From: Candidatus Poribacteria bacterium
GTDB lineage: Bacteria > Poribacteria > WGA-4E > WGA-3G
Length of the DNA: 63,448 nucleotides
Direction: 5' to 3'
NCBI GenBank assembly: GCA_022827185.1
Contig: JAJDTM010000016.1
Span: forward strand, 1-63,448
Shown here: positions 50,874-60,905 of the stretch, piece after piece
Position numbering within the stretch: position 1 is the stretch's first letter
How the letters are laid out: each line of letters starts with the position of its first letter
Notes under the pieces: model-generated
What the model was told of the DNA's origin: nothing
The model's input: only the letters and a program-made list of their open reading frames with translations
The model's database searches: none
Translations under genes and position numbers: made by a program

Positions 50874-52874
50874 GTGAAATATGTTGTTTTTGTAAGCATC
50901 GCCATCGCGATGCTCTGTCAACTCAGCTGCGCTCCTGATGAAGCGCAAACACAATCTGAAAATCCTATAACGAACGATGCAACATTCGTTCTTAACGCCC
51001 CACGCTTTGTCGGAAATGTTGTACTGGAAAATATGTATGAGGATGAAGCTGGAAAACTGGCAAGCAAGACACCACTGGAAATCATTACCGTGCTTGAAGG
51101 CACTGGCAAAGTCAGTCTTCAGGCTCGATTTCGGTCAGTTCAAGAGGGTCCTTTTGGATCACCTGTCTACGAGTGCGAATTGATTGATGAATCCGCAGAG
51201 GCTTTAGGGGGTGTTGCAGCAGGCATGTCGGGCAGTCCTGTCGGCCCCTCGGGGCGTGTTATGGGGGCTCTTGCATTTGCATATTCGTATAGTAAACCAC
51301 CGTATCGGTTTTGGGTCACACCTATTGATTACATGGAGACAGCCATAAACCATCCAACGTTTGGTGAATTTTTGAATGGAGAGGCGGCACCCGCTGCACC
51401 TGCGTTGGCGATGAATGCTATGTACGCGCCAGTTAAAACACCTGTGATAATGACAGGGATCCAGCCCCACAGAATTCAAGAACTTTCTTCACACTTCTCT
51501 GGCTCAAAATTCAATTTTGTTGAATTGCTCGGTAATATTGGCGGTGCGCCAGCAGCACCGCCTGCAGATGCCACAACAAAACTTTTTGCGGGAGATATGA
51601 TTGGTGCTGCTGTCGTTACAGGCGATGTTACGAGTCTCATCGGTTTTGGCACAGTGACACAGGTTTATGACAATAAATTTGTAGCCTTCGGCCATCCATT
51701 CTTCGCTGATGGAAAGTCTGCATTGCCAGTATATAGGGCTGTAACACACGGAATTGTGCCACGTTTGGTGCTATCAACTAAATCTGTCTCCGCGTACGGA
51801 AATCCGATCGGGACAATAACTAAAGACCTACATCCTGGAATTGTAGGGGTGCTCGGTCCGGGCCCCGCAATGATTCCAATAAAGGTCTCTTACCGTCCCG
51901 TTAATAGCACGTCTATAGAGAAACATCACCTTGTCGCTTACGGACAAGAGTGGGCACTTTCGTACGTTGCCGCAGTAACAATGGACGCAATTCGGATGGA
52001 GCGGAACGCTGCAACAGTTGAAGGAACTGTGACGCTTCACTTTCAAGAAACCGAAACTGTCTATACAGAAAAGTTTCGGACAACCTCTTCAAACCCATTT
52101 TTCGATGTGTTCATAAAGACGGGGTCAATTATTGACGCGTTCACCAATACACTTGCAAACAGCGCGGGCAAAGCAACCTTGAAAGCGGTGTCGATTTCTA
52201 TCGTGGACAAACCGCAAATCGCCACAGCTGAAATTGATGAAATTATTGTGCCTGCTGAAGCGATGCCTGGAGAACGCCTCACAGTTTCGGTGGTGCTACT
52301 TCCGCACTGGAGCACTGCCGGTGCTGAGCGGATAATTCAAAGAGAAGTTATACTTGACATCCCTGACAGTTTTCCCATGGGTGAAGCAAACCTCACGGTT
52401 TCCGCCGCCGATGAATCAACTGACAACACAGAACTCACACAACTCTTCGGCGATATTTTCGATGAAATCTTAGGCGGGGAAGAAGAAGAGGACGCAAAAC
52501 CGTTGCCAAGAAACCTCGACGAACTCATCCGTCAGAAGGAAGAAGATCAGATGGATGCGGGGTTAATTACAATAACTCTTACACCATCGGCTTTTGGCGG
52601 TGAATTCCTATTACCGGAAGATTTGGACCTCCCACTCCCAGAGAATGGCGAAGAAGGTAACGGAGATGACGGAGACATTCCAGAAGGCTTTCCATTCCCT
52701 GAAGGTATCCCATTCCCGGAAGGCTTGCCACTCCCAGACAATTCTGAGGAACAGCGCATAGAAACTGAACTCATTATTGAAGGCTTTATCGTAACAGGGT
52801 CTAAAGAGGCACAGATTACGATTAAAGTAGGAGACATGGAAGCGGGGGTGCTGCCAATAGAGGGCGCACAATAA
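50874..52874 (+). CDS. SpoIVB-type (S55) serine peptidase lipoprotein
   Basis: 666 residues from GTG 50874, 7 bases after GGAGG. The lipobox reads LSC (Cys about 19). GGVAAGMSGSPVGPSGRVMG places the nucleophile near Ser119. FVAFGHPFF gives the likely catalytic His near 274. This Ser-before-His order is the reverse of B. subtilis SpoIVB but is the arrangement I know from S55-domain proteins of Acidobacteria and similar groups. The C-terminal third is acidic and ends in Pro-Glu repeats (PFPEGIPFPEGLPLP). Probably a membrane-anchored external protease or protease-fold regulator; its substrate is unknown. Confidence 0.78.
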   Translation: MKYVVFVSIAIAMLCQLSCAPDEAQTQSENPITNDATFVLNAPRFVGNVVLENMYEDEAGKLASKTPLEIITVLEGTGKVSLQARFRSVQEGPFGSPVYECELIDESAEALGGVAAGMSGSPVGPSGRVMGALAFAYSYSKPPYRFWVTPIDYMETAINHPTFGEFLNGEAAPAAPALAMNAMYAPVKTPVIMTGIQPHRIQELSSHFSGSKFNFVELLGNIGGAPAAPPADATTKLFAGDMIGAAVVTGDVTSLIGFGTVTQVYDNKFVAFGHPFFADGKSALPVYRAVTHGIVPRLVLSTKSVSAYGNPIGTITKDLHPGIVGVLGPGPAMIPIKVSYRPVNSTSIEKHHLVAYGQEWALSYVAAVTMDAIRMERNAATVEGTVTLHFQETETVYTEKFRTTSSNPFFDVFIKTGSIIDAFTNTLANSAGKATLKAVSISIVDKPQIATAEIDEIIVPAEAMPGERLTVSVVLLPHWSTAGAERIIQREVILDIPDSFPMGEANLTVSAADESTDNTELTQLFGDIFDEILGGEEEEDAKPLPRNLDELIRQKEEDQMDAGLITITLTPSAFGGEFLLPEDLDLPLPENGEEGNGDDGDIPEGFPFPEGIPFPEGLPLPDNSEEQRIETELIIEGFIVTGSKEAQITIKVGDMEAGVLPIEGAQ

Positions 52875-52892
52875 TAATTTCAGAACGCTATT

Positions 52893-52922
52893 GTATGGAC
52901 AGGTATCCCTGCCTGTCCATAC
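52893..52922. terminator. Hairpins between convergent genes
   Basis: GTATGGACAGG (52893-52903) pairs perfectly with CCTGTCCATAC (52912-52922) around an 8-base loop. A second hairpin, CGTGC-TTCG-GCACG (52951-52964), follows and runs into GTATTTTG. Neither has a long T run, but the position between converging genes fits a two-way terminator. Confidence 0.5.
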
Positions 52923-52986
52923 GGTATTATAGTAAAGCATCTTTTGCGCTCGTGCTTCGGCACGGTATTTTGTCTGCGTTGTAGTG

Positions 52987-54414
52987 CTATGGCAGCAATT
53001 TTCGCAACGTCTGAATCAGTGTGCTCTCCGAAAACCATTTCCCCGCCACACGCCACACACTGCTCGAAAACGTCGGATACACATGGATCATCCCGCTCAA
53101 TTTTCGCAATGGAATCCCTTGTTGCATCGCCAAAATATACTCGTGAATGACCTCCCCCGCATTTGTTCCGACAAGGTGAACGCCGAGTATCTTGCCTGTC
53201 CATCGGCTCGCAATAACCTTACTGAACCCGTGTGTCTCGCCCTCCGCAACCGCTCTGTCAACATCGTTTTGATCGAGTGTGAATACGTCAACATCGCCGT
53301 ATCTCTCACGTGCCTCTGCCTCGGTGAGACCACAACGTGCAACCTCCGGGTCACAGAAGGTTGTCCACGGCACGACAGCATAGTTGATCGTTTTAGAGAG
53401 CGGAAAGAAGATATTTCGGAGGAGCAGCTGCGCTTGGAAAGCAGCGACGTGTGTGAACAGGTAGTGCCCAATCACATCACCTGCAGCATAGATATTCCTG
53501 ACACTCGTCTGAAGTCTGTTGTTAACTTCAATCCCGCGGCTGCCGATCTGTACGCCGATTTTGTCGAGGCCTAACCCTTCAACATTTGGGGCGCGTCCCG
53601 CGGCAATCAGAATTTTGTCAAAGGTCTGTTCTACTGTTCCGTTTCCACTATCATCGAACTGGACGTTTATACCGTCTTGGCTTTGTGCAACTTGCGCGAT
53701 ATTCGTATTGAGTCGGATCGCAATGCCTTCCTCTCGCAGGTAACGCAGCAGCTGTTCGGAGACATCGGCATCCTCTTTTGTGAGGACACGTCCGCTCCGT
53801 TGTGCGATCGTCACATCGGCACCGAGGCGATGAAACGCCTGTCCGAGTTCAACACCGATCGGACCCGCACCGACGACAAGTAGCCGTTCAGGAAATTTTT
53901 CCAACTCCCAAACGGTTTCACTGTCGAGATAGTCGCAAGATTCTAACCCGGATATAGGCGGCGCGACGGGACGCGAACCGGTACTTACTACAAACTTTTT
54001 GCTTTTGAGCGTGCGCGTCTGACCGTTTTCGGTATCTTCTACGACGAAAGTATCGGATGATTCAAAATGTCCGTCTCCGAAGATAACATCAATACCCATT
54101 TCACGGAACCGCTCTGGGTTGTCGTGTTCTTCTTCAATGGTGTGTTGCGTCCCTCGGACATACGCCATCACGCGCTGCCAATCAGGTGTGGTTTCTGGGA
54201 CAGTAATGCCGTATTTCTCTGCGTTCTGGAGGGAATTCGCCACCTTCGCCGCTTTCAATAAGGCTTTGGAAGGCACACATCCCGTCCAGAGGCAGTCGCC
54301 ACCGATGCGATGCTTCTCCACAAGCGCGGTTTTTTTGCCTAATCTTGCCCCTGCCACGGCAAGCACGAGTCCCGCGCTGCCGCCGCCGATAATTGTTAAA
54401 TCGTACACAGCCAC
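52987..54414 (-). CDS. Flavin-dependent disulfide oxidoreductase (mercuric reductase/lipoamide dehydrogenase family)
   Basis: 475 residues from GTG 54414, 8 bases after GGGGAGG; a GTG seven codons earlier lies upstream of that site. The FAD-binding N-terminus YDLTIIGGGSAGLVLAVAGA is followed by the redox disulfide GGDCLWTGCVPSKALL. The NAD(P)-binding segment is LLVVGAGPIGVELGQAFHRL, then ILIAAGRAPN and YAAGDVIG. The C-terminal active-site His is kept in HVYPTFSSSV, but the Glu that usually follows (HPTLSE) is not. There are no heavy-metal domain or terminal Cys pair, so true mercury reduction is unlikely. Second gene after the amidohydrolase, 24 bases apart. Substrate unknown. Confidence 0.85.
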   Translation of the reverse strand: MAVYDLTIIGGGSAGLVLAVAGARLGKKTALVEKHRIGGDCLWTGCVPSKALLKAAKVANSLQNAEKYGITVPETTPDWQRVMAYVRGTQHTIEEEHDNPERFREMGIDVIFGDGHFESSDTFVVEDTENGQTRTLKSKKFVVSTGSRPVAPPISGLESCDYLDSETVWELEKFPERLLVVGAGPIGVELGQAFHRLGADVTIAQRSGRVLTKEDADVSEQLLRYLREEGIAIRLNTNIAQVAQSQDGINVQFDDSGNGTVEQTFDKILIAAGRAPNVEGLGLDKIGVQIGSRGIEVNNRLQTSVRNIYAAGDVIGHYLFTHVAAFQAQLLLRNIFFPLSKTINYAVVPWTTFCDPEVARCGLTEAEARERYGDVDVFTLDQNDVDRAVAEGETHGFSKVIASRWTGKILGVHLVGTNAGEVIHEYILAMQQGIPLRKLSGMIHVYPTFSSSVWRVAGKWFSESTLIQTLRKLLP

Positions 54415-54438
54415 GATTCCACCTCCCCGTCGCACCGC

Positions 54439-55986
54439 TTATCGTTGTTGACGCAGTACTTCACCGGGTAATCGTCCCGTCACGGTGCCGTCTTCAACAA
54501 CTGAAACGCCGTTGACGAACACCCAGTTTACACCGACAGGGGATTGGACTGGATCGAACCATGTGGATTTATCTGCAACGGTATCTGGATCAAAAACAAC
54601 GATGTCCGCGGCAAGGCCTTCACGGATGTTACCGCGATCGGCGAGTCGGAAACGTTCCGCGGGAAAACCGCTCATTTTGTATATCGCCTCTTGCAGGGAG
54701 ACGAGTTGACGTTCCCGCACAAACTTGCCGAGATACTGCACGAAACATCCGTAACTCCGAGGATGCGGATGCGGGATATTGTAGACCCCATCGCTCGCAA
54801 TCATCATACGCGGGTGGCTTGCTGTCTGATTCAGGATGCGTTCATTTTCTTCGGGCGATGTTGCCCACGGCATCACAAAGGTCTCAATCGCGGCTTCTTC
54901 GCAGATGAGATCAAAGGCGAATTCCTCGTTAGATTTACCTTCACTTTCGGCGGCTTCAGCAAGCGTCATACCGATGAACCTACCCGAACGATTGTAACCT
55001 ACAATCTGGCTACCGTCGCGTAATTCGCCGCGGAGGTGTGCGATCGATTTTTCTCGGACTTCTGGGTTTTCGAGGTGTGCTAACATATCGTCAGGTGCGC
55101 CGGTCTGATATTCCATCGGGAGCATCATGGCGAGATGCGTCATGCCTGCGGGATAGAGGTAGGATTCAAAGGTCAAATCTATCTGTTCTTTCTCAACCCG
55201 TTCAAGTATATCAGCGACTTCATCGTCTACCCGTTCATGTGAGATATGCACAGGTATCCCGGCACTTTTTGCAATTTCAATCGTCTCCTCCCATGCCTGT
55301 TTTCTGCCGAGGATACGGTACCGGATATGTGCGGCATAGATTGCATCGTAGGCTTGAGCGATACCTGAGAGATACACGAGTTCGTGCAAATCAGCATTTG
55401 CTGACGGTTGATAATCCAACCCTAAGCAGAGACAGCAAGCACCCTCCGCTAACCAATGATGGGTTGTACGTGCCATCGCCCTCAGCTCATCGCTGGTTGC
55501 TGGACGCGGATCCCACCCCATTGCCCCGAGGCGAACGGCACAATGTGGCACTTGCGGATAGAGGTTCGCTGGGATGCGTCCGTGGAACATATCGAGATAT
55601 GCCTCTGGTGTTTGCCAGTTGAGCGGCAGTTCGGCATCGCCATAAGCGAACCGCGTGTAGTGCCACAATTCTTTCGCCTGTTCCGGTGGTAACGGTGCCC
55701 ATCCAAACCCATCCGGTGCTGCTAAGTGTGTTGTTACGCCTTGACTGACAGCGGCGAACTGGTCGCGCCCACCGAGCAGCGAGATCTCTGAATGTACATG
55801 TACATCAACGAAACCGGGGCAGACGACCTGACCATTTGCAGAAATTCGGTGAGGTGTTTCTGCTTTTTCGAGGTCTCCAATCGCAGCGATGCGATCCGCC
55901 TGAATGCCGATGTCCGCAATAAACGGCTCCCGTTTACCGGTGCCATCGACAATATTTCCGCCAGAAATGATTGTATCAAATTTCAT
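54439..55986 (-). CDS. N-acyl-D-amino-acid deacylase-like amidohydrolase
   Basis: 515 residues. It opens FDTIISGGNIVDGTGK and has the metal site FVDVHVHSE, then VHISHERV and IASDGVYNIPHPHPR, ending GLAADIVVFDPDTVADKSTW. This is the D-aminoacylase/dihydroorotase-like amidohydrolase layout, at family-typical length. Such enzymes split N-acyl-D-amino acids, or related N-acyl or cyclic amide bonds, using zinc in a TIM barrel. GAGGAG lies 6 bases before ATG 55986. First gene of a minus-strand pair. The exact substrate cannot be read from sequence. Confidence 0.87.
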   Translation of the reverse strand: MKFDTIISGGNIVDGTGKREPFIADIGIQADRIAAIGDLEKAETPHRISANGQVVCPGFVDVHVHSEISLLGGRDQFAAVSQGVTTHLAAPDGFGWAPLPPEQAKELWHYTRFAYGDAELPLNWQTPEAYLDMFHGRIPANLYPQVPHCAVRLGAMGWDPRPATSDELRAMARTTHHWLAEGACCLCLGLDYQPSANADLHELVYLSGIAQAYDAIYAAHIRYRILGRKQAWEETIEIAKSAGIPVHISHERVDDEVADILERVEKEQIDLTFESYLYPAGMTHLAMMLPMEYQTGAPDDMLAHLENPEVREKSIAHLRGELRDGSQIVGYNRSGRFIGMTLAEAAESEGKSNEEFAFDLICEEAAIETFVMPWATSPEENERILNQTASHPRMMIASDGVYNIPHPHPRSYGCFVQYLGKFVRERQLVSLQEAIYKMSGFPAERFRLADRGNIREGLAADIVVFDPDTVADKSTWFDPVQSPVGVNWVFVNGVSVVEDGTVTGRLPGEVLRQQR

Positions 55987-56206
55987 AAAATGCTCCTCTG
56001 TTGTTGATTGAGTCTATCATTAGGAGCGGTATATGTCAACAGAAAACTTAGGTAGAAACGCCTTGCAAACCACGACGCTCACCGCGATTTCCTTTGACAA
56101 AAAAACCCAACACCTGATACAATAGGAGAAAATAGTTTTCAGTCCTCAACTTCCCTGTAAAAGCGACATCTTTCTTGATCCATTAACCCACAATAGGAGG
56201 AAACGC
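55987..56206. other. Divergent promoter region
   Basis: 220 bases between the minus-strand amidohydrolase and the plus-strand lipoprotein. Both ribosome sites lie here (CTCCTC on the plus strand near 55993, and AGGAGG near 56196). No clear operator or repeat is visible. Confidence 0.4.
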
Positions 56207-56701
56207 ATGCATCAAGCCTACACTTTCATCAAGACATTGCCCGCAGATCAATATCTCACATTAGGGATAATTTTACTGTCATTGACGATAGTGTTGAGCG
56301 GTTGTGGTGAGGATCCTTCTGGCGGAAGCGGCTTCACGGATGTAGCACGCGGTGAACCTGCTATAGTGGATTCCGCCTTAGCGATTAGTGTCTTTGATGA
56401 CAGACCTGACGGGATCACGAACGTATTCTCCGCCGACTTTAACGATCAAGTGTATTTATGGCTCCTATGGGCAAATATTACAGAAGAACATACAGTTGAA
56501 GTCTCATGGTTCTCACCGGAGGAGGGGCCTGACGATCCGCCGTTTTGGAGCGAGAAACAGACCTTTACATCAACAACCGGCGATAAAATTACATGGTTTT
56601 ATGTCGATTTACCTGAACCCGACATTACTGGTGAGTGGTTCGTTGAAGTCTTCCTTGATGGCGATCTCTTTGAACGGAGCCATATTTTCTGGGTAGAATA
56701 G
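56207..56701 (+). CDS. Small lipoprotein of unknown function
   Basis: 164 residues. An unusual 17-residue preamble precedes the hydrophobic signal (LTLGIILLSLTIVLSGC, lipobox Cys about 34). The mature part is a single beta-sandwich (VYLWLLWANITEEHTVEVSW, GEWFVEVFLDGDLFERSHI), resembling short Ig-like accessory domains. GGAGG lies 7 bases before ATG 56207. It precedes the oxidoreductase by 33 bases; no functional link is evident. Confidence 0.68.
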   Translation: MHQAYTFIKTLPADQYLTLGIILLSLTIVLSGCGEDPSGGSGFTDVARGEPAIVDSALAISVFDDRPDGITNVFSADFNDQVYLWLLWANITEEHTVEVSWFSPEEGPDDPPFWSEKQTFTSTTGDKITWFYVDLPEPDITGEWFVEVFLDGDLFERSHIFWVE

Positions 56702-56734
56702 TAAAGGTCAACAGCCACCAAATGGAGAAAAATC

Positions 56735-57820
56735 ATGGATAGCCTCAGAATCGCACATATCGGCACAGGCAGACGGGGTGCCGGTACCTATCTTCCGCTT
56801 ATCTCAAAATTGACGGATGATCTTGAGTTAGTCGCTGTTTGCGACCCACGCGAAGAAAGCGCTACTGAACAAGGTGAAAAATACGATGTTCCCGCTTACA
56901 CAGACACCGAGCAGATGTTGGACACAGTGAAACCCGATATCTGCGCAATCGTGATTACACCGAGCAATAATCACATCCCCGGTCTGCTCTGCTCTGAACG
57001 GGGTATCAGTTATTGTACAGAGACACCGATTGATACCGACCTCGGATGGGCGGACAAGATGATCGCCTCCGCACAAGAGAACGGCACAAAACTGGAGGTC
57101 AACGAAAACTATTATCGTGTGCCTACAGAGCGGATCAAGCGGGAGATGATTCTCGCAGGGGTCTTTGGTAAAGTTAACGTCGCCTACAACGACTTCCGAG
57201 GACACGGCTATCACGGGATTGGACTTATCCGCAGCTACGTCGGTTTTGAGAACGAACCTGTACAAGTTTACGGCTTCCGAAAAGGATATAGCGTTCAGGA
57301 TCACGTCTGGCGGCAAGGGCAACCCAAGCGCGATACTGAGGATTGGCAACATGCGGTGATTGAATTTGAAGACGGTGCTGTCGGAATTTTCAATTTCAGT
57401 GGTCTCTCCTACGGTTCACCCTTGCGCGGCTTTAACGGCTCAAAATTCTATGCGGAGCGCGGAATGTGTTTCCGAAACGATGCTGTCATCTTGAACGACA
57501 CTGCCGACGCACAACGCGAGATTACCATCTCACGCAGAACCAATACCGTCAATGGTTACGAAACCTTAGCTGCCCTCGTTGCGGATACTGACCCTGAAGT
57601 AGTATGGGAGAATCCATTGCGGAATTATCCGCTCAGTGATGGTGAAATCACTGTTGCTTCGGAACTGATGAGTCTTGTTAATGCTGTTCGCAATGATACA
57701 GAACCCGAATACGGTGCCTATAACGGTCGTAAAGATCGGGAGATTGATGTCGCGATGGCACGTTCATGGTCAAACAACGGCGCACCTGTCACCTTTCCCT
57801 TTGAATATGAGAAGCGTTAA
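56735..57820 (+). CDS. Gfo/Idh/MocA-type NAD(P)-dependent oxidoreductase
   Basis: 361 residues. The Rossmann domain begins RIAHIGTGRRGAGTYLPLIS, with DLELVAVCDPREE and ICAIVITPSNNHIPG. The family's EKP motif reads TETPID, so the usual catalytic-region Lys is replaced by Thr. Most Gfo/Idh/MocA members oxidise or reduce sugars and sugar acids. The C-terminal alpha/beta domain is complete. With Lys lost it could be a non-classical or inactive member. AATGGAG precedes ATG 56735. Confidence 0.85.
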   Translation: MDSLRIAHIGTGRRGAGTYLPLISKLTDDLELVAVCDPREESATEQGEKYDVPAYTDTEQMLDTVKPDICAIVITPSNNHIPGLLCSERGISYCTETPIDTDLGWADKMIASAQENGTKLEVNENYYRVPTERIKREMILAGVFGKVNVAYNDFRGHGYHGIGLIRSYVGFENEPVQVYGFRKGYSVQDHVWRQGQPKRDTEDWQHAVIEFEDGAVGIFNFSGLSYGSPLRGFNGSKFYAERGMCFRNDAVILNDTADAQREITISRRTNTVNGYETLAALVADTDPEVVWENPLRNYPLSDGEITVASELMSLVNAVRNDTEPEYGAYNGRKDREIDVAMARSWSNNGAPVTFPFEYEKR

Positions 57821-57944
57821 ACAACGCATTCTCTACGACGCGGTGCGTTACATTTTGCTTGCCGTTTGCGCCGAAATTCTGTATACTTTATAGTAAAATC
57901 TGAAAATAAGTTTACACTTTGACAGACAATATTTCTCTATTCCC

Positions 57945-57979
57945 TACTGCAGGCGGGGTTTCAAAACCCGCCACTGTAA
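57945..57979. repeat. GGCGGGGTTT-type palindrome, copy 3
   Basis: GGCGGGGTTTC then AAAACCCGCC (57952-57972) is a near-perfect hairpin with short flanks (CTGCA, ACTGTA). It is related to copies at 39012-39040 and within 49038-49072. It lies in the 217-base spacer before the tandem triplet. Confidence 0.55.
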
Positions 57980-58037
57980 AAGTAATTACGGAATCTACTT
58001 TAACTGGAGCAGGCGCAAAGCACAAAAGGAATTTCTG

Positions 58038-58940
58038 ATGTTAAAAAGATTTCGGTCTATCTGCATTCTTTTATCTATCTTCGGTTTCAGTGCAACGTTG
58101 ATGGGGAACGAGTGGGCAAACTACTATTTCCCGGATACATTCGGCAGCTACTGGACTTATGAAAACCAAGATGGTGAGGAATTTACACGCTATGCAATAG
58201 CACCCGAAGAAATTGATGGCGAAACCTATCGCGCTTTTACTTATGACCCGCCGTTAGAAGATTGGGAAGATTATAGGTATCTCATCCATCCGTATTATTA
58301 CCAAGTCAGCAACGACTGGGTAGCATTCTTTAACGGAGATGAGATCGAAAACGCTATGAAGGCAATGGTGACGCAACAACTGGAAAAGGGAGTGTTGCAG
58401 CCGCTCAAGGAACAGTTGAATCAGACGGTCCCGCCTGGTGTTACCTTTGAGATTAGTACGAGTTTTGAAGCGGAGGCACAGGACTATTCTTATATTTTCC
58501 CAACACCGGTCACTTACAATGAAGAATGGAATGTGCTGGCGATGAATGCGAAATTCATCATCAGGATCGATGTAGCCGGCGATCCCAACGAAATTCCACC
58601 CGGTGGTGCCTTAATATTCACCTTCAATTTTGATGTATCAGAAACAGGAAGGGTTAAAACTACAGAGACCGTGGAGACACCCGCCGGCACCTTTGATGAC
58701 TGCCTGAAGATTGAAATCCAAGCAGAAATGGTTCCTACCCTCGAAACATCACCACCTATGGAAGGAACAGAATCTATGGTGCCGGAGATGGCAAAAGCGT
58801 TGAGAACGCTCTGGTTGGCACCTAATGTCGGTATTGTTAAAGTGGCACATGAATCTGAAAATAGCGACACTGTGAACACTTTTGAATTGACGAGTTACGA
58901 AATCACAACCACTGAATCAGGAAGCGGTGAAACCAAGTAA
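58038..58940 (+). CDS. Tandem secreted protein of unknown function, copy 1
   Basis: 300 residues. The signal peptide (1-22, LMG-NEW) is followed by a conserved start [20 protein letters not shown], then GETYRAFTYDPPLEDW. A late block reads [16 protein letters not shown] and [20 protein letters not shown]. The TPAGTF-x-DC motif recurs in beta-barrel-like secreted proteins of unknown role. First of three adjacent paralogs with matching leaders (AAAAGGAA-type ribosome sites). Function not recognised. Confidence 0.72.
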   Translation: MLKRFRSICILLSIFGFSATLMGNEWANYYFPDTFGSYWTYENQDGEEFTRYAIAPEEIDGETYRAFTYDPPLEDWEDYRYLIHPYYYQVSNDWVAFFNGDEIENAMKAMVTQQLEKGVLQPLKEQLNQTVPPGVTFEISTSFEAEAQDYSYIFPTPVTYNEEWNVLAMNAKFIIRIDVAGDPNEIPPGGALIFTFNFDVSETGRVKTTETVETPAGTFDDCLKIEIQAEMVPTLETSPPMEGTESMVPEMAKALRTLWLAPNVGIVKVAHESENSDTVNTFELTSYEITTTESGSGETK

Positions 58941-59007
58941 ACCCGATTCCTGAAGTGTCACTTTCGGGAATTGTTGAGCGTTCCGAGAGTGCTAAAAGGA
59001 ACCTTTC

Positions 59008-59907
59008 ATGTTGAAAAAATTTCGGTCTGCTTTTGTTCTTCTACTCGTCCTCGGTTTCAGTGCAGCGTTGATGGGGAACGAGTGGGCAAACTACTATTTC
59101 CCGGATGCAGTCGGTAGCTACTGGACTTATGAAGACCAAGACGGTGAGGAATTAACGCGCTACGCCATAGCCCCCGAAGAAATTGATGGCGAAACCTATC
59201 GCGCTTTCAGTTATGACCCCGTCTTGGAGGATTGGGCAGATTATCGGTATTACGTGCATCCGTATTTCTACCAAATCGGTGACGAGTGGGTGGCGTACTT
59301 TGTCGGTGAAGATATCGAAAATGCCACACGCGCAGTCACAGAGCAGCAGTGGAATGAAGTTGTCGCAGTGATGAAGCAACAAATGAATAACCAACTGCCA
59401 CCAGGCGTAACGATTGACCTTGATGTGACATACGAACTCGATGTCCAATCACAAGACTATTTCTACTTCCTGCCAACGCCTGCCACCTTCAACGAGGAGT
59501 GGGAGGCGTTGCGTGTTGATACAAAAGTGGATTTGCAGATCAATCTCACAAGCAATTTGGAAGCCTTCCCACCAACGAGCCAGGCGATCACAATGTTTCT
59601 GACCCTTGTTGAGATTGGAAATGTGACTGGGACGGAAACGCTCGAAACACCGGCTGGCACGTTTGAGGATTGTCTAAAGATTGAGTATAAAGTAGATGCC
59701 TCAATAGAAACAAACCCAGACATACCAGAAGCCAAGACCATGTTCGCAGATGTATACAGCGGATCGTTGACAACGCTTTGGCTGGCGCCTAATGTCGGTA
59801 TTGTTAAAATGCTACAGGAATCTGAAAGTACTGATACCGTAAGAACCCTTGAATTAACAAACTATGAAATCAAGTCCACCGAGTCAGGCAGCACCGAAAG
59901 TAAGTAA
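59008..59907 (+). CDS. Tandem secreted protein of unknown function, copy 2
   Basis: 299 residues, about as similar to copy 1 as to copy 3. It keeps the signal peptide, [35 protein letters not shown] and [18 protein letters not shown]. The middle (about 105-190) diverges. Its leader repeats the spacer of copy 3 (GGGAATTGTTG then AAAAGGAACC), so the duplication unit included the ribosome site. Confidence 0.72.
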   Translation: MLKKFRSAFVLLLVLGFSAALMGNEWANYYFPDAVGSYWTYEDQDGEELTRYAIAPEEIDGETYRAFSYDPVLEDWADYRYYVHPYFYQIGDEWVAYFVGEDIENATRAVTEQQWNEVVAVMKQQMNNQLPPGVTIDLDVTYELDVQSQDYFYFLPTPATFNEEWEALRVDTKVDLQINLTSNLEAFPPTSQAITMFLTLVEIGNVTGTETLETPAGTFEDCLKIEYKVDASIETNPDIPEAKTMFADVYSGSLTTLWLAPNVGIVKMLQESESTDTVRTLELTNYEIKSTESGSTESK

Positions 59908-59975
59908 TCCCGCTTTTTGAATCGCTGCTGTCGGGAATTGTTGCGTTTCACCGAATGTAGCAAAAGGAACCTCTC

Positions 59976-60905
59976 ATGTTAAAAAAAATCAGGTCGGTTT
60001 TCGTTTTTTTACTTGTTTTTAGTTTCAGTGCCGTGTCAATGGGAAATGAATGGGCGAACTACTACTTTCCAGATATAGCCGGCAGCTACTGGACCTATGA
60101 AGACCAAGACGGTAACGAATTAACGCGCTATGCAGTAGCACCCGAAAAAGTTGATGGTGAAACCTATCGCGCTTTCAGTTATGATCCCGCTTTGGAAAAC
60201 TGGGCAGACTTTGAGCATTACACGCACCCTTATTTTTATCAGATCGGTGACGACTGGGTGGCGTACTTTGTCGGCACTGAAATCGAGAATGCGATTAAGG
60301 CATCCACAGCCCGGGACATGGAAGATGTCCTACCCCTGATGCGTGAACAAATCATGCAGGATTTACCTGAAGAATTAAATACCTCCGTTGATTTGACTTA
60401 CGATATTGAGGTGGGCTCGCAAGATTATTTCTATCTCCTACCGACACCTGCCACCTACAATGAAGAATGGACGGCACTTGAGATAAATGTCGAGCTGACC
60501 CTGACAATCAATTTCGAGGGGATCCCTAACGAATTATTACCCGGCGGCGAAGGACCGACTATCAAAAGTCATAGCAACGTCATAGAGACCGGGGTCGTCA
60601 CCGGCACCGAAACCGTCGAAACACCCGCTGGCACGTTCGAGGATTGCTTGATAATTGAATACCAGACAGATGAAACGACTCAGATGACAATATCTGTGCC
60701 CGGACTCGGCGAACCGGCACCTGAAGAAAAAAAAGGGACGACTGTGACAACGCTCTGGTTGGCACCTAATGTCGGTATTGTCAAATTCAAGCACGAGCAC
60801 CCGGAGGCTGACGAGGCAAAGGAAGAACTTGGATTGATGCCCGATGGAGAGCAAACGCTTGAATTAACGGCGTATGAAATCAAAGTCTCGCCTTCGGAGG
60901 AATGA
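59976..60905 (+). CDS. Tandem secreted protein of unknown function, copy 3
   Basis: 309 residues. Signal peptide, [36 protein letters not shown] and [16 protein letters not shown] are kept; an extra loop near 280-290 lengthens it. Its stop codon overlaps the start of hemB (ATGATGA), so hemB translation is probably coupled to it. An odd pairing, since nothing in the protein suggests a role in haem synthesis. Confidence 0.72.
   Translation: MLKKIRSVFVFLLVFSFSAVSMGNEWANYYFPDIAGSYWTYEDQDGNELTRYAVAPEKVDGETYRAFSYDPALENWADFEHYTHPYFYQIGDDWVAYFVGTEIENAIKASTARDMEDVLPLMREQIMQDLPEELNTSVDLTYDIEVGSQDYFYLLPTPATYNEEWTALEINVELTLTINFEGIPNELLPGGEGPTIKSHSNVIETGVVTGTETVETPAGTFEDCLIIEYQTDETTQMTISVPGLGEPAPEEKKGTTVTTLWLAPNVGIVKFKHEHPEADEAKEELGLMPDGEQTLELTAYEIKVSPSEE

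Noticed and set aside
52987..54414. Naming the oxidoreductase merA
   Set aside because: It lacks the N-terminal metal-binding domain and C-terminal Cys pair needed for mercury reduction.
54067..55692. Plus-strand frames opposite the oxidoreductase and amidohydrolase
   Set aside because: Both minus-strand genes have full-length family motifs and ribosome sites; the opposite frames have neither.
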